A DNA stretch of 64,000 nt from Idiomarina fontislapidosi (GCF_003226255.1 NZ_QJST01000003.1:21667-85666); one strand, 5' to 3'; shown: positions 1 to 11,151, counted from the first letter of the stretch. Notes: generated by a model from the letters alone, not told the origin. Numbers and translations are program-made.

Positions 1-404
1 GATGGTGCTTCTTCATCACCTTCTTCTTTGTGATGACCACGGAAGGTGGCGACCTCAATAATGTCGCGCCCAAATACGATGTGGGCTAAGCGAAATCGTC
101 TACCGATTAAGCGACAGTTGCGAAAGAGTCTTTTCACTTGTTCAGGCGTCGCATTAGTCGTGACGTCGAAATCTTTCGGTTGAATACCGAGTAATAGGTC
201 GCGCACGCAGCCGCCCACTAAATAGGCGTCAAAGCCTGCATTGTGGAGGCGATACAAAACTTTAAGGGCGTTATCGCTTATGTCTTTGCGAGATATTGGA
301 TGCTGATCGCGCGTCAGCTTAGTTAGCTGTGGTAAACGGCTATTAGTGGGCTTTTTAAAGCTCGACATTGCTCGCTCAGCTAGCTTTTTGAATTGCTTGA
401 TAAT
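1..404 (-). CDS. pcnB: Poly(A) polymerase I, 5' part only
   Basis: Adds poly(A) tails to RNA 3' ends, which marks them for decay. The visible part is the N-terminal nucleotidyltransferase head; the gene continues past the left edge. The readable motifs match E. coli PcnB closely: [16 protein letters not shown], then [12 protein letters not shown], then [14 protein letters not shown] (the DxD metal site), then [14 protein letters not shown] and EVATFRGHH. The frame is open upstream to a TAA at 440-438 and contains no ATG, GTG or TTG before an ATT at 404-402. That ATT has GGAG (415-412) seven bases ahead of it. The first ATG (368-366) has no convincing ribosome site. I therefore place the start at the ATT, as is known for E. 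coli pcnB. The next gene upstream (gluQ) is on the same strand. Confidence 0.9.
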   Translation of the reverse strand, partial: MIKQFKKLAERAMSSFKKPTNSRLPQLTKLTRDQHPISRKDISDNALKVLYRLHNAGFDAYLVGGCVRDLLLGIQPKDFDVTTNATPEQVKRLFRNCRLIGRRFRLAHIVFGRDIIEVATFRGHHKEEGDEEAP

Positions 405-463
405 GACTGTTCTCCGCTTTACGTCTGCACGCTCATGTTATTAGCGCGCGTATTGTACCTTTA

Positions 464-1339
464 TTATACGATCATTTGCCACTGTGATTGCCATTGTTGA
501 ACAGCGGCTTCTAAAAGTGAGTCAACACTATCGTAGTCTTTTGCTGACCCGATGTGGAGCGATAGAACCTCAGCTGCAGCGGCGAGGTTTGCTATTGCCT
601 GTGTTGAGTCGATGGCTGGTGCGTGGTTTTGTTTACTTAATTTACGTCCGTCTACGCCGGTAACCAATGGCAAATGTAGCCAGCGGGGTGTGCATCCCCC
701 CAAGGTTTGCCACAATGTTGCCTGCCAAAAACTCGGGATCAATAAATCCGAACCTCGCACAATATCGGTGATGCCTTGTTCAAGATCGTCGACAACGACC
801 GCTAACTGATAAGCAAACAACCCATCGCGCCGACGCAGAATAAAGTCTTCTTGGGCAAATTCGATTTCTGCTTCGACACGCTGATGGCGACGATCAAACA
901 GGTGAGTGTGTGGATTGTCGTTTTTAAAACGTATCGCATAAGGTGCTGGGCGAGGTTGGCGCGTTCGGCAGTGGCCATTATAGTAATGTCCATGAGCGCG
1001 TATCTGCTTGCGACTGCAGTCGCACGCATAAGTGTGTTCTAGGATACTGTCGAGTACATCGGCATACGTCGTATCCCGTTGACTTTGATAAATAACAGGT
1101 TCATCCCACACCAAACCGTGCGCCTCAAGTTGATCAAGGATTTGTCGGTCAGCTTCGGCGACCGCGCGCGTTTTATCAACATCTTCGATGCGTACGAGCC
1201 ATTTGCCGAGGTGAGCACGCGCATCTAAGAAACTGCCCAGTGCTGCAACAAGTGAACCAAAGTGTAACGGACCTGAGGGGGTCGGTGCGAACCGACCCCG
1301 ATAATGCGGTGATGACTGTGGTTGAATCGGCTTAAGCAC
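464..1339 (-). CDS. gluQ: Glutamyl-Q tRNA(Asp) synthetase
   Basis: Attaches glutamate to the queuosine base at the wobble position of tRNA(Asp), without an anticodon-binding domain. The 291-residue length is typical of this truncated GluRS paralogue. It has the class I signature [16 protein letters not shown] (HIGH-like HFGS near residues 26-29), the VRIEDVD loop, a cysteine/histidine zinc site starting CDCSRKQ, and a KLSKQNHA motif in place of KMSKS. The start overlaps the end of dksA by eight bases, so translation is probably coupled. The dksA-gluQ-pcnB order is the same as in E. coli. The queuosine genes queA and tgt are at the other end of this window and make the base that this enzyme charges. 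Confidence 0.94.
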   Translation of the reverse strand: MLKPIQPQSSPHYRGRFAPTPSGPLHFGSLVAALGSFLDARAHLGKWLVRIEDVDKTRAVAEADRQILDQLEAHGLVWDEPVIYQSQRDTTYADVLDSILEHTYACDCSRKQIRAHGHYYNGHCRTRQPRPAPYAIRFKNDNPHTHLFDRRHQRVEAEIEFAQEDFILRRRDGLFAYQLAVVVDDLEQGITDIVRGSDLLIPSFWQATLWQTLGGCTPRWLHLPLVTGVDGRKLSKQNHAPAIDSTQAIANLAAAAEVLSLHIGSAKDYDSVDSLLEAAVQQWQSQWQMIV

Positions 1340-1784
1340 CGGTCATCTGTTTTTCTTTAATCTCTGCAAGAGTTTTACAATCGACGCATAAGTCGGCTGT
1401 TGGACGTGCTTCTAAGCGGCGAATACCAATCTCGATGCCGCATGAGCCACAGAATCCGAAATCATCTTCTTCAATTTTTTGCAGAGTTTTCTCAATCTTT
1501 TTGATGAGCTTGCGTTCACGGTCGCGTGTGCGCAACTCGATACTGAATTCTTCCTCTTGCGCGGCTCTATCGACCGGATCAGGGAAGTTTGCAGCTTCAT
1601 CTTTCATATGGTGAACCGTACGGTCCACTTCCTGACGTAATTGGCGGCGCCATTCTTCTAGAATCTTGCGAAAGTGAGCTAGCTGCTCATCATTCATGTA
1701 TTCTTCGCCCGGCTTCTCTTGATACGGCTCTAGCCCGGCAAGCGCCAGGATGCCATGCGTTTTCTTCTTGCCCTCTGGCATCAT
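1332..1784 (-). CDS. dksA: RNA polymerase-binding transcription factor DksA
   Basis: Binds the RNA polymerase secondary channel and, with ppGpp, sets stringent control of rRNA and amino-acid promoters. The 150 residues match the family from end to end. The coiled-coil arms flank the tip motif [15 protein letters not shown] (residues 67-81), and the four-cysteine zinc finger is intact (C112, C115, C133, C136). The start is one of two adjacent ATGs just after GGAG; the second gives the better spacing. A promoter-like pair lies 60-90 bases upstream. gluQ and pcnB follow on the same strand. Confidence 0.97.
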   Translation of the reverse strand: MMPEGKKKTHGILALAGLEPYQEKPGEEYMNDEQLAHFRKILEEWRRQLRQEVDRTVHHMKDEAANFPDPVDRAAQEEEFSIELRTRDRERKLIKKIEKTLQKIEEDDFGFCGSCGIEIGIRRLEARPTADLCVDCKTLAEIKEKQMTGA

Positions 1785-1843
1785 GGTTCTCCTACAGTTA
1801 ATTCGCTGCTCTTAAATTAAACAAGCTGAAAAAAAGGACGCTA

Positions 1844-1872
1844 CATATAGCAGAAAGACCCACTTATGGCAA
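1844..1872 (-). promoter_or_regulatory. Probable sigma-70 promoter of dksA
   Basis: Read on the minus strand, TTGCCA (1872-1867) is followed after exactly 17 bases by TATATG (1849-1844). Transcription would start about 50 bases before dksA, in the gap between sfsA and dksA. The -35 matches well; the -10 matches at four of six positions. Confidence 0.45.
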
Positions 1873-1910
1873 CGCCTTTTCGAACTTTTTGAGTAGTCAT
1901 ACAGCCTGTA

Positions 1911-2630
1911 TTATTCGTCACCCAGCACTATCGGGAGCACGCCGTTGGCTCGTATACCCTGCTCACTAATTTCGGTGTTGAGCGCATAAAATTCGACACC
2001 ATTTTTCGCTGCTTTAATACAGGCGTTTGCGTATTTTGGATCGATGTGAGCCGCAGGTTTTATCTGATCAGCTCCAGAGTGCATACAGACATATAGCATC
2101 ACGGCACGATGCCCTTGAGCGCGCATATATTCTAACTCCTGCACATGTTTAATAGCGCGCGCACTGACGGTGTCGGGAAAGTAGCCGCATTGCTGCTCTA
2201 CTAACGTGACACTTTTAACCTCAACATAGCACTGGCGACCTTCGGTAGATTGACCTAACCAGTCAATCCGGCTGTTTTGTTCGCCATAGCGTTGCTCTGC
2301 TTGCCATACTGTAAAGTCATTGAGTTCTGGTATTACGCCGTGCGCTAACGCCTCGCCTGCAACTTGGTTGGCACGTTGGGTGTTGATCACTATCCATTCA
2401 TCAGCAAAGTTTTGCGCTAACTCCCAAGTCTTTGCATATTTGCGCTTGGGATTATCTGATACACTACACCATACTTTGTAGCCTGGTTCCGCGCAGCCTG
2501 TCATGGCGCCGGTATTTGGGCAGTGGACAGTTTCGATACTTTGGGGTTGGTTAGCAAATTCGATATCTGCTAAGAACCGTTTATATCGTTGGCGTAAAGT
2601 GCCCACCTCGAGTGGCTTGTTAAATTGCAT
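1911..2630 (-). CDS. sfsA: Sugar fermentation stimulation protein homologue SfsA
   Basis: SfsA is described as a DNA-binding regulator affecting maltose metabolism in E. coli; its exact role is not settled. The protein has the family signatures TVHCPNTGAMTGC, NPKRKYAKTWEL, RIDWLG, CYVEVKSVTL and GYFPDTVSARAIKH. The frame extends four codons further upstream, but I place the start at the ATG at 2630: GAGGAC lies just before it and the protein then begins MQFNKPLEVGTL, as in E. coli. It is divergent from pepB, with 57 bases between the chosen starts, so both promoters must overlap there. dksA follows after about 125 bases. Confidence 0.93.
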   Translation of the reverse strand: MQFNKPLEVGTLRQRYKRFLADIEFANQPQSIETVHCPNTGAMTGCAEPGYKVWCSVSDNPKRKYAKTWELAQNFADEWIVINTQRANQVAGEALAHGVIPELNDFTVWQAEQRYGEQNSRIDWLGQSTEGRQCYVEVKSVTLVEQQCGYFPDTVSARAIKHVQELEYMRAQGHRAVMLYVCMHSGADQIKPAAHIDPKYANACIKAAKNGVEFYALNTEISEQGIRANGVLPIVLGDE

Positions 2631-2687
2631 GACCGTCCTCATAACCCTAAAGTAAACGCATCGACAAATTAATGGGAGATGATTCTG

Positions 2688-3986
2688 ATGTCTAGCTCAG
2701 TAAGTGTTTTTCTAACTTTGGATAAGCCTGCGGCGTTTTTAAAACAGTCGGTTTTAGTGAGTCACTCCGACCAAGGTGTCAATGTGCACATTGGCTCCGA
2801 TAGTGTTGAAAATCTACGGAAAATTCAAAAAGCCGGGCGACACCTCGATGGTCAAGGCTATGCTTCAGTGCAACTCACCGGAGCTGGATGGGATCTTGAG
2901 AGTCAGTGGGCCTTTTACCAAGGCTTCAACTCAACCATGTCAGATAACCAAGTCATTTGGAATGATACTGACCAAGGCGTCGTTGCGCAGCTTGATGATA
3001 TGCGCGCTGCTAACCAATTTACTCGAGAGTTGGTGAACTTATCTGCCGAAGAAATCTATCCATTAAGCTTGGCTGAACGCGTGAGCGAACACCTTAAGAG
3101 TGTGGCGCCTGAACATGTGAGTGCGCGTTTTATCGTGGGCGACGAATTGAAGAACGAAGGCTGGATGGGTATTTATACCGTGGGCCGCGCTAGCCAACAT
3201 GCGCCTGTATTGGCGGTGATTGACTACAATCCAACGGGTGATGAAAATGCACCGGTCGACTACGCCTTGGTAGGTAAAGGCATTACTTACGATTCAGGTG
3301 GCTACAGCATTAAGCCAAGTGAAGGCATGTTGAGCATGAAGTGCGATATGGGCGGTGCGGCGACGCTCGCAGGCGCGCTGTCAACCGCTATTCGCCGAGG
3401 GCTTAACAAGCGCGTGAAGCTATTCTTGTGTTGCGCCGAGAACATGATCAGCGGCAAAGCCTACAAATTAGGTGACATCATTACCTATAAAAATGGTCTG
3501 CGCGTTGAAGTGGTCAATACTGACGCTGAAGGGCGTTTAGTGCTTGCCGACGGCCTAATGGCTGCGGGTGAAGCGGGTGCTAAGCAAGTCATTGATGCAG
3601 CCACGCTAACCGGAGCCGCGCAAATGGCGGTAGGCAACGAGTTTAATGCGGTGTTCAGTATTGATGAGCAGGCGGCTGCACGTGCACTAAACTGTGCGGC
3701 GCAAGAAAAGGAACTGTTATGGCGCTTGCCTCTAGCAACATGGCATATGGAAAACACGCCATCACCGTTTGCTGATTGCGCAAACAGTCGTCCTCAAAAA
3801 GGTGGCGGTGCCGGTGGCGCAAGCAATGCGGCGGGTTTCCTATTGCGTTTTGCGCCGAACGAGGGACAGGGCTGGTTACACTTTGACTTAGCTGGTGCTT
3901 ATCAGAAATCGTCAACCTCCATGTGGGCCGCAGGTGCGACTGCAATGGGTGCTCGCACGATTGCTGCTACGCTATTAGCTGATTAA
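2688..3986 (+). CDS. pepB: Peptidase B (M17 leucyl aminopeptidase family)
   Basis: Cytosolic hexameric metallo-aminopeptidase that removes N-terminal residues from peptides. The C-terminal catalytic domain carries VGKGITYDSGGYSIK (metal-binding Lys and Asp) and NTDAEGRLVLADGL, the M17 signature. The similarity to E. coli PepB runs the whole length, including CCAENMISG, so I prefer PepB to PepA. Two in-frame ATGs are possible. The one at 2688 has GGGAG nine bases upstream, while the one at 2679 sits directly against it. The TAA is 20 bases before hrpB. Confidence 0.93.
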   Translation: MSSSVSVFLTLDKPAAFLKQSVLVSHSDQGVNVHIGSDSVENLRKIQKAGRHLDGQGYASVQLTGAGWDLESQWAFYQGFNSTMSDNQVIWNDTDQGVVAQLDDMRAANQFTRELVNLSAEEIYPLSLAERVSEHLKSVAPEHVSARFIVGDELKNEGWMGIYTVGRASQHAPVLAVIDYNPTGDENAPVDYALVGKGITYDSGGYSIKPSEGMLSMKCDMGGAATLAGALSTAIRRGLNKRVKLFLCCAENMISGKAYKLGDIITYKNGLRVEVVNTDAEGRLVLADGLMAAGEAGAKQVIDAATLTGAAQMAVGNEFNAVFSIDEQAAARALNCAAQEKELLWRLPLATWHMENTPSPFADCANSRPQKGGGAGGASNAAGFLLRFAPNEGQGWLHFDLAGAYQKSSTSMWAAGATAMGARTIAATLLAD

Positions 3987-4006
3987 TAAATGGTGAATAG
4001 GTCGTC

Positions 4007-6505
4007 GTGTTAAACCTACCTATTGATGCGATTAAGCAACCTTTACTCGAGCGCTGTCCAGGCGCTCGAGTTGTAATAGAAGCGCCGCCAGGCGCTGGTA
4101 AATCAACGGCATTGCCGTTACATTTATTGGCATCACCCGCACTGTATAGTGAGCAAGCTGGGTTAATTGTGTTATTGCAGCCACGTCGCGTTGCGGCCTT
4201 ATCAATTGCACACTTTTTAGCTGAACAGTTAAATGAGCCTGTTGGTAAATCCGTTGGCTATAGTATTCGCGGTGATTCAAAGCGCAGTTCGGCGACCCGT
4301 TTGATGGTGATCACTGAAGGCGTTTTTACGCGCTGGCTGCAACAAGACCCAGAACTTAATGACGTCGCCACCGTCATTTTCGACGAATTCCACGAACGCA
4401 ATATACAAAGTGATTTAAGCCTCGCTTTGGTGCTGGACCTATTGCCACTTCGTCCCGATATCAACCTGTTAATCATGTCAGCAACGCTGCCCGGGGAAGC
4501 GCTGACAAAGTGGCTCACGGAAACCACTGAACAACGTTTTGAGTTGCTATCGGTTCATGTAAAGCGTTTTGAACTGGATATTCACTACCGCCCACCCTCG
4601 CGTTTGGATCGTTGGTTAGACGAGTGTATCCCCGTTGTTCAGGAAGCTTTCGAGCACGCACGTAAAGGAGTGTTAGTGTTCTTGCCCGGCATGCGCGAGA
4701 TCAAGTATGTTGAACAACGTTTACATGAAATACAGATAGGTGGGGATGTGGCTATATTGCATAGCAGTTTAACCGCTGATACACAACAGCGCGTTATCCG
4801 AGCAGGTGCGGCTAAACGCATCATCCTTGCCACGAATATTGCTGAGACTTCACTGACCATTGATGGTATCGACGCGGTCGTGGATACGGGACGACAACGA
4901 CAATCAGTCTACCAACCGCAGTACCGTGAAAGCTTACTCACGACTGCAATGATTGCCAAATCGAGTAGTGAGCAACGAGCAGGGCGTGCAGCACGGCAGC
5001 AGCCTGGTCGTGCTTATCGGCTTTGGAGTCAGGAGACACAACAACGATTGGCTGCGTTCAATCCACCTGATGTTGCTACTCAAGAGCTCACCGACCTCGT
5101 CGCACAAGTGAAAGTATGGGGTAGCGACGTGGAGCAATTGAATTGGTTTACTGCCCCGAATGCCACATTGGTTGATGCGGCTTGCCAGTCACTGACTGAC
5201 CTAAACGTCATGCGTGAAGGGCGCTTGACCGCCGACGGTCAACAGATCGTTAATTTCGGTACTGATATCAGACTCGCTTGTATTGCCTTACACGCGCGGG
5301 AGCATAGTGATGAGGCTCTATTACGTGCGTTGGCTCAGTGGCTAGCGACTTACGAACAGCCGGATCGACACTGCACTGCTGCAGACAGCATTTTATCGGC
5401 ACAACAACACGCGCAGCATCTATCGCTTTCGTCATTGTGGGGCAAGCGCTTTGCCTATTGGTGTCAGGTGTTTGCGATTGCACCGTCGGGGACGACTCAC
5501 TTTGATGGCGTCGAAGACGCCGTACTGTTCGGGTTTGCTGACCGTGTTGCTGTTCAAGATAGCGACGATGAGGCGCTATTGGTCAGTGGGGCGCGTATTT
5601 ATGACGTGCAAAATACTGTTGGTCATCGACAGCGCGAAAGCTATTTTATTGTGACTCAGCTGCGGTTAAGCGAGCAACAACGCCATAACCGACTGCTGGG
5701 CTATCTTCCTATTACCAAGCAACGTTTGTTAAACCATCCAGCGATGAACGCTGTTGAGCGGACTACGTATAGCTGGTCTAAGGATGGCGAACGTCTGCTT
5801 AAAACGGTGGAGCGAGTCAGCGGTGCCGTTGTCTTTGATGCACACCAAACACCCACTGAGCTGAGTTCTGAGGCGCTTGCTGAAGCGCTGATACAGTGGG
5901 TTCAGCACCATGGGTTAGCAACGTTTAACTGGAGTGGCGCGGCTGAAGGGCTATTGGCAAGGCTACAATTTTTGCATCGCGTGCGCCCTGAACTTTTTAA
6001 TGTGGCGCCTTATGATAGCGATTTGCTGGCGCATCTGTCTGATTGGGCGGTGCCTTATTGGCTTGATATCAAGAGCGTGAAGCAGTTACGGCAGTGGCAG
6101 CCTCAACAAGCGTTGCTCAATACGCTGAGCTACGAAGGACAGCTCATTTTTGACACATGGTGTCCGACGCACTGGCACGCTCCGAGTGGTCGACGCGTGT
6201 TAATTGATTATCCAGTTGGCACGGACACGACACGTTTGCCAACAGTTGCGATTAAGCTGCAAGAAGCATTCGGCGAAGTGGCATCGCCGAGTGTGTTGAA
6301 TGGCCACGTCGCCATTGCGCTCGATTTGCTGTCGCCGGCAGGGCGCTTATTGCAAAGAACTCATGACCTCGCTTCATTTTGGCGCTCTGGTTACCAGGAC
6401 GTAAAAAAGGAAATGCGCGGACGCTATCCGAAACACCCGTGGCCTGATGATCCAACGCAAGCGATTGCCACGGTAAAAACTAAGCGACAACTGAATGACA
6501 AGTAA
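4007..6505 (+). CDS. hrpB: ATP-dependent RNA helicase HrpB (DEAH/RHA family)
   Basis: A DEAH-box helicase of unknown physiological substrate. In order it shows Walker A PPGAGKST (residues 27-34), DEFHE (126-130), the SAT motif in LIMSATLPG, NIAETSLTIDGI, and QRAGRAARQQPG (motif VI). The C-terminal HrpB extension ends in MRGRYPKHPWPDDP, which is diagnostic for HrpB against HrpA. Length 832 is close to the usual ~810-820. The start is a GTG with only a weak purine tract upstream; the N-terminus MLNLPIDAIKQPLL aligns with the known family start. Its last 11 bases overlap mrcB, and hrpB-mrcB adjacency is conserved in gammaproteobacteria. Confidence 0.95.
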   Translation: MLNLPIDAIKQPLLERCPGARVVIEAPPGAGKSTALPLHLLASPALYSEQAGLIVLLQPRRVAALSIAHFLAEQLNEPVGKSVGYSIRGDSKRSSATRLMVITEGVFTRWLQQDPELNDVATVIFDEFHERNIQSDLSLALVLDLLPLRPDINLLIMSATLPGEALTKWLTETTEQRFELLSVHVKRFELDIHYRPPSRLDRWLDECIPVVQEAFEHARKGVLVFLPGMREIKYVEQRLHEIQIGGDVAILHSSLTADTQQRVIRAGAAKRIILATNIAETSLTIDGIDAVVDTGRQRQSVYQPQYRESLLTTAMIAKSSSEQRAGRAARQQPGRAYRLWSQETQQRLAAFNPPDVATQELTDLVAQVKVWGSDVEQLNWFTAPNATLVDAACQSLTDLNVMREGRLTADGQQIVNFGTDIRLACIALHAREHSDEALLRALAQWLATYEQPDRHCTAADSILSAQQHAQHLSLSSLWGKRFAYWCQVFAIAPSGTTHFDGVEDAVLFGFADRVAVQDSDDEALLVSGARIYDVQNTVGHRQRESYFIVTQLRLSEQQRHNRLLGYLPITKQRLLNHPAMNAVERTTYSWSKDGERLLKTVERVSGAVVFDAHQTPTELSSEALAEALIQWVQHHGLATFNWSGAAEGLLARLQFLHRVRPELFNVAPYDSDLLAHLSDWAVPYWLDIKSVKQLRQWQPQQALLNTLSYEGQLIFDTWCPTHWHAPSGRRVLIDYPVGTDTTRLPTVAIKLQEAFGEVASPSVLNGHVAIALDLLSPAGRLLQRTHDLASFWRSGYQDVKKEMRGRYPKHPWPDDPTQAIATVKTKRQLNDK

Positions 6506-8762
6506 ACCCTGGTTAAATTACATCATCAAAACAGCCTTAAAAATCGGTCTGTTAGTGGTCGTGGTCTCGGCATTTTATCTAATCTATTTAGATGCCACGT
6601 TGACCCGTGTTTTTGCCAACCAACGGTATCAAGCCCCAGCACTTGTTTATGCTGCGGAGAAAACTTTGCGCACTGGTGATGTGATTGAGAAAGCGCAAGT
6701 GATCGATGTGCTAGAGCGGTTAAGTTACCAACGCAGTGGCTCAACCGAGGCAACGGGCTACTTTTCGGTCTCGGGCGAGCGTTTAATGGTGCATCGTCGT
6801 CCATTCGACTTCGCCGATGGTCCTAAAATGTCGCAGCGTGTTGAGCTTAATTTTCAACGCGGAAAAATAGCGAGTATCGTAAGTTGGCCGGATGGGCGCC
6901 AACTGGATGCGATCCAACTCGAGCCTCAGTTAATCGGCCGAATCAATTCACTCAGTAATGAAGATCGTTTGTTAGTGGGCCTTGAAGTGATTCCTAACTT
7001 GATGACTGAAACATTGCTGCTCGTAGAGGATAAGAACTTTTATCATCACTCGGGTGTTTCGCCCTTATCAGTTTTGCGCGCGTTGGCTGCAAACATTAAA
7101 GCAGGTCGCACAGTGCAGGGCGGTAGTACATTGACGCAACAGCGGGTTAAGAACCTTTACCTTACTCGTGAACAAACGCTATGGCGTAAGTTTCACGAGG
7201 CGATGATGTCGTTGGTTATTGATTACCGATTTGATAAAAACACGATTTTAGAAACCTATTTTAACGAAGTCTATTTTGGTCAGGACGGGCGTCATGCGAT
7301 TCATGGTGTCGGACTGGCTAGCCAATATTATTTTGGCCGCCAAGTTCAGGAGCTGACAGCCGACCAGGTTGCACTGTTAATAGCGATGGTCAAAGGCCCT
7401 TCCTATTATGATCCTCGACGTTACCCCGAGCGTGTGCGTGAGCGTCGAGACCTTGTGCTTAGATTGATGTATGAAAATGATTTACTCAGTAAGTCTGATT
7501 TTATTGCTGCTATTGAAACAGAAATAAAAGTGCGTGCTTCGCGGCGTTTAGTTGAGGACAGCTTTCCGCATTACCTGGAGCGTGTAAAAGAAGAGCTGAA
7601 TCGAATCAAGCTGCCCCCAAACTGGCAGGAAGACGGCCTTAAGATTTTCACGGCTTTAGATATTGAGGCTCAACATCGAGCTGAACGGGTGATGGCAGAC
7701 GGTGTGCCTGGGCGTGAGATCGCTGACCTTGAAGGCGCGTTGGTTGTGAGTGACTACCGTAGCGGCACATTAGTCGCGCTGGTTGGTGGGCGTAATGCCA
7801 ACCAAGTTGGTTTCAACCGAGCGATTAAAGCCTTAAGGCCGATTGGTTCATTGATAAAGCCAATTATCTATACGACGGCAATGAGTGAATCTGAATCAAT
7901 GGAACTGAATAGCCATGTGGTCGATGAGCCCGTTACACTAACCGACGAACAAGGCAAGCCTTGGCAGCCGCAAAACTACGATAGCGAGTTCTGGGGTGAC
8001 ATGACGATTTACGATGCACTGGTCTACTCACGCAATTTGCCAGCTGTGCGGATTGGTTTGCAGGTGGGTATCGAGACCCTCATTACACAGCTCAGAAAAA
8101 TGGGCGTTGTGACGCCCATTCGTGACTATCCATCACTCACCTTGGGGGCAGTAGAAATGTCGCCATTGGCTGTTTCTCGCGTGTTTTCAACAATAGCCAA
8201 TGATGGCGTTTTTCAGCCGTTAAAGACGATAAATGCGATCACGACTCATGATGGCTTACCCGTCTATGAGAACCCTCGCGAAGTGAGAAAACACGTGTTG
8301 AGTCCTAAGGTAGCGTATTTAACGCGTTACGCGATGGCTGGCGTGGTTAGCAAAGGAACAGCAAACGCCTTGGGTCAGGCATTTCCTGGTACACCGATGG
8401 CAGGTAAAACCGGCACCACTAATGACTACAAAGACAGTTGGTTCGTCTCGATTGATGGGCGCTATGTGGTTACGGCATGGTTAGGGACTGACGATAACCA
8501 GACTACGTGGTTAAGTGGTAGCTCGGGTGCCTTACCGATGGTGTCGCGCTTCTATCAGAAAGTACAACCAGCACCTTTGTCATTGATTCCCGTTGATGGA
8601 CTGACATTTCAGAGCTTTCATAAAAAGCTGGGGACACGCATTCCTGATAGTTGCCAGCAAGCGGTAATTTTACCGGCACCGCCGACACCGCTCGCTGAAG
8701 ATATGAATTGCGACGCTCAAGTCGAGGAGAAAAGCTGGCTTGAGCGTCTATTTGGCGGTTAG
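6495..8762 (+). CDS. mrcB: Penicillin-binding protein 1B, bifunctional
   Basis: Inner-membrane class A PBP that polymerises glycan strands and cross-links peptides. It has a short cytoplasmic tail, one transmembrane helix (about residues 13-32) and a UB2H-like region. The GT51 glycosyltransferase domain has catalytic Glu178 in [13 protein letters not shown] and the motif QGGSTLTQQ. The transpeptidase domain has nucleophile Ser452 in GSLIK, SRN at 512-514 and KTGT at 638-641. At 755 residues it is shorter than E. coli PBP1b (844), mostly in the N-terminal tail and C-terminus. The start overlaps hrpB by 11 bases, which suggests coupled translation. It ends tail-to-tail with hemL, overlapping by four bases. 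Confidence 0.95.
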   Translation: MTSKPWLNYIIKTALKIGLLVVVVSAFYLIYLDATLTRVFANQRYQAPALVYAAEKTLRTGDVIEKAQVIDVLERLSYQRSGSTEATGYFSVSGERLMVHRRPFDFADGPKMSQRVELNFQRGKIASIVSWPDGRQLDAIQLEPQLIGRINSLSNEDRLLVGLEVIPNLMTETLLLVEDKNFYHHSGVSPLSVLRALAANIKAGRTVQGGSTLTQQRVKNLYLTREQTLWRKFHEAMMSLVIDYRFDKNTILETYFNEVYFGQDGRHAIHGVGLASQYYFGRQVQELTADQVALLIAMVKGPSYYDPRRYPERVRERRDLVLRLMYENDLLSKSDFIAAIETEIKVRASRRLVEDSFPHYLERVKEELNRIKLPPNWQEDGLKIFTALDIEAQHRAERVMADGVPGREIADLEGALVVSDYRSGTLVALVGGRNANQVGFNRAIKALRPIGSLIKPIIYTTAMSESESMELNSHVVDEPVTLTDEQGKPWQPQNYDSEFWGDMTIYDALVYSRNLPAVRIGLQVGIETLITQLRKMGVVTPIRDYPSLTLGAVEMSPLAVSRVFSTIANDGVFQPLKTINAITTHDGLPVYENPREVRKHVLSPKVAYLTRYAMAGVVSKGTANALGQAFPGTPMAGKTGTTNDYKDSWFVSIDGRYVVTAWLGTDDNQTTWLSGSSGALPMVSRFYQKVQPAPLSLIPVDGLTFQSFHKKLGTRIPDSCQQAVILPAPPTPLAEDMNCDAQVEEKSWLERLFGG

Positions 8763-10045
8763 GCTGTTAGTTTGCTGAACGCAACTTTAGCCGCTGCCAA
8801 GGTGTCTTCGATGTCTTGCTCGGTGTGTGCCGCTGACATGAAGCCACCTTCGTAAGCCGAAGGCGCTAGGTAAACGCCCTGTTTGAGCATGCTGTGATAG
8901 AACGTTTTGAAATGTTCCATATTGCACTCAGTGGCTTGTTTGTATGAGGTGACGTGCTTCTCATTGGTAAAGAAGAAGCCAAACATCGAACCAGCGCGGT
9001 TAGTGGTAAACGGAATACCCGCTTCGTCGGCGAGTTTTTGCATACCATCAAGTAATTGATCAACACGCGCGTACAATTGCTCGTATAAACCTTCCTGACT
9101 CAATTGTGAGAGCGCGGCAAGGCCAGCCGACATGGCAACGGGGTTGCCGGACAACGTGCCAGCTTGGTACACCGGACCTGTTGGCGCGATATGGTCCATG
9201 ACTTCTTTTTTGCCACCGAAGGCACCGACGGGCATGCCGCCGCCAATCACTTTACCTAGGGTCGTTAAGTCTGGAATCACGTTGTAACGCTCTTGTGCGC
9301 CACCAGGCGCCGCGCGGAAGCCACTCATGACTTCGTCGAAAATCAGTACTGAACTGTACTCATCACAAATGTCGCGCAAACCTTCCAAGAAGCCTGGAAC
9401 AGGAGGAATACAGTTCATGTTACCCGCTACCGGCTCAACGATAATACACGCGATTTGGTCGCCATATTCTGAAAAGATGTCTTTAACTGAGTCGATGTTG
9501 TTATATTCGACGGTCAACGTATGTTTCGCAAAATCTTCCGGAATACCGGGCGAGTTAGGAACACCCAAGGTCAATGCACCTGAACCTGCTTTCACTAGCA
9601 ACGCATCGGCGTGGCCGTGATAGTTACCTTCAAACTTAAGGATCTTGTCGCGTCCGGTATAACCACGTGCGAGTCGAATCGCAGTCATGGTCGCTTCAGT
9701 GCCCGAGTTTACCATCCGAACTTTCTCGATAGAGGGAACTAACTCGCGAATTTTTTCGGCCATGGTAATTTCGACTTCGGTGGGCGTTCCAAAGCTTAAG
9801 CCACGCTGCGCAGCAGTAATGGTCGCATCTAGCACGACTTGGTTGTTGTGACCTAAAATCATCGGGCCCCACGAGCCTACATAATCGATGTAGCGCTGAC
9901 CGTCTGCGTCAAACATGTAAGCGCCATCAGCACGCTCGATAAAAATAGGGCTTCCGCCCACGCCATTAAAAGCACGTACCGGTGAGTTAACACCACCCGG
10001 AATACTTAATTGTGCTTGAGTAAATAATTGTTCTGAACGACTCAT
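8759..10045 (-). CDS. hemL: Glutamate-1-semialdehyde 2,1-aminomutase
   Basis: PLP enzyme of the C5 pathway that converts glutamate-1-semialdehyde to 5-aminolevulinate, the first committed tetrapyrrole precursor. The 428-residue length is standard. Visible are [22 protein letters not shown], the FDEVMSGFR cofactor Asp, and the Schiff-base Lys265 in [14 protein letters not shown]. It lies 29 bases downstream of pyrB on the same strand. hemJ, for a late haem step, is just upstream of pyrB, so haem synthesis functions cluster here. It ends against mrcB with a four-base convergent overlap. Confidence 0.97.
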   Translation of the reverse strand: MSRSEQLFTQAQLSIPGGVNSPVRAFNGVGGSPIFIERADGAYMFDADGQRYIDYVGSWGPMILGHNNQVVLDATITAAQRGLSFGTPTEVEITMAEKIRELVPSIEKVRMVNSGTEATMTAIRLARGYTGRDKILKFEGNYHGHADALLVKAGSGALTLGVPNSPGIPEDFAKHTLTVEYNNIDSVKDIFSEYGDQIACIIVEPVAGNMNCIPPVPGFLEGLRDICDEYSSVLIFDEVMSGFRAAPGGAQERYNVIPDLTTLGKVIGGGMPVGAFGGKKEVMDHIAPTGPVYQAGTLSGNPVAMSAGLAALSQLSQEGLYEQLYARVDQLLDGMQKLADEAGIPFTTNRAGSMFGFFFTNEKHVTSYKQATECNMEHFKTFYHSMLKQGVYLAPSAYEGGFMSAAHTEQDIEDTLAAAKVAFSKLTA

Positions 10046-10074
10046 GAACAGTTCCTTAAACTTGTTTGACAGAT

Positions 10075-11082
10075 TTAACGCTTATCGCTGTACCAATTAA
10101 CAGGGCACTCGTACTGCTCGACCTGATCAACCACACCCAATGTCAGTGCAAACAATGCCATCCGAATTAAGACACCATTATCGGCCTGTCTAAATATCGC
10201 TAAATTTGGATTTTGGTTCAGATCATTATCCAATTCGTTCGCTTCTGAACGCGAATCACGCGGTAATGGATGCATGATGACGGTATTAGGCTTGTAGTGC
10301 TTGGTATAGATAGCTTGGTTTAATCGAAAGCGTCCGCGATATTGATCCGCATCTTGGGGCGACGCAAATCGCTCCTGCTGAATACGGGTTTGATAAACGA
10401 TGTCCGCGTCGACAATGCCTTCCATTGTCTCGGTGATATGGAACGCGTGGCCCGCATTATCAAGTGCATCGAGCACTGACGTTGGCATCGATAGTTCGCG
10501 CGGCGATATCAAGGTAAAGCGCACGTTTTTGTACATGGTAAGTAGCTTCGATAATGAGTGTACCGTACGTCCATACTTCAGGTCGCCGATCATGCATATG
10601 TGCATGTTATCGATGCTTTGCCCATGATACGCCAGCTCTTTTTCGATGGTGTATAAATCGAGTAGGGCTTGAGTGGGGTGCTCATTGGCACCATCACCGC
10701 CGTTGATGACCGGCACCCGACTGCCCTCCGAAAACTCAGCTACGGAACCTGATTTAGGGTGTCGCATGGCGATAACATCGCTGTAGCTGCTTAATACGCG
10801 CGCGGTGTCATAGAGTGATTCGCCCTTGGCGATTGCCGAACTCTCCATCCCTGTTGTCTCGCGTACTTCGCCACCGAGCAGGTTAAACGCGGTACCAAAG
10901 CTCACTCGGGTCCGTGTTGAAGGCTCAAAAAACAAGTTACCAAGAATGGCGCCTTCAAGCACTTTAGTGCGCTTTTGGCGTCGTGCGTATGGTTGCATTT
11001 TGTCCGCAACGGAAAAAATGTATTCGACACTGTCTCGATCAAACTGATTGACCGAGAGGATGTTGGAGCCGGTGAAATTCAT
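10075..11082 (-). CDS. pyrB: Aspartate carbamoyltransferase catalytic chain
   Basis: Condenses carbamoyl phosphate with aspartate, the first committed pyrimidine step. The carbamoyl-phosphate loop [12 protein letters not shown] (STRTR at residues 55-59), [21 protein letters not shown] and MHPLPR are all present. At 335 residues it is longer than E. coli PyrB (311) because of extra sequence late in the protein and a C-terminal tail ending in [10 protein letters not shown]. No pyrI lies beside it, so the usual pyrBI pair is absent at this locus. I saw no UMP-type attenuator upstream. Confidence 0.95.
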   Translation of the reverse strand: MNFTGSNILSVNQFDRDSVEYIFSVADKMQPYARRQKRTKVLEGAILGNLFFEPSTRTRVSFGTAFNLLGGEVRETTGMESSAIAKGESLYDTARVLSSYSDVIAMRHPKSGSVAEFSEGSRVPVINGGDGANEHPTQALLDLYTIEKELAYHGQSIDNMHICMIGDLKYGRTVHSLSKLLTMYKNVRFTLISPRELSMPTSVLDALDNAGHAFHITETMEGIVDADIVYQTRIQQERFASPQDADQYRGRFRLNQAIYTKHYKPNTVIMHPLPRDSRSEANELDNDLNQNPNLAIFRQADNGVLIRMALFALTLGVVDQVEQYECPVNWYSDKR

Positions 11083-11151
11083 ATCGTATTAAGCCCTTTG
11101 CCAGCGGATGTCACTGGACGCTCAGTATACCAGATATTGTCTGCAAAAAAA

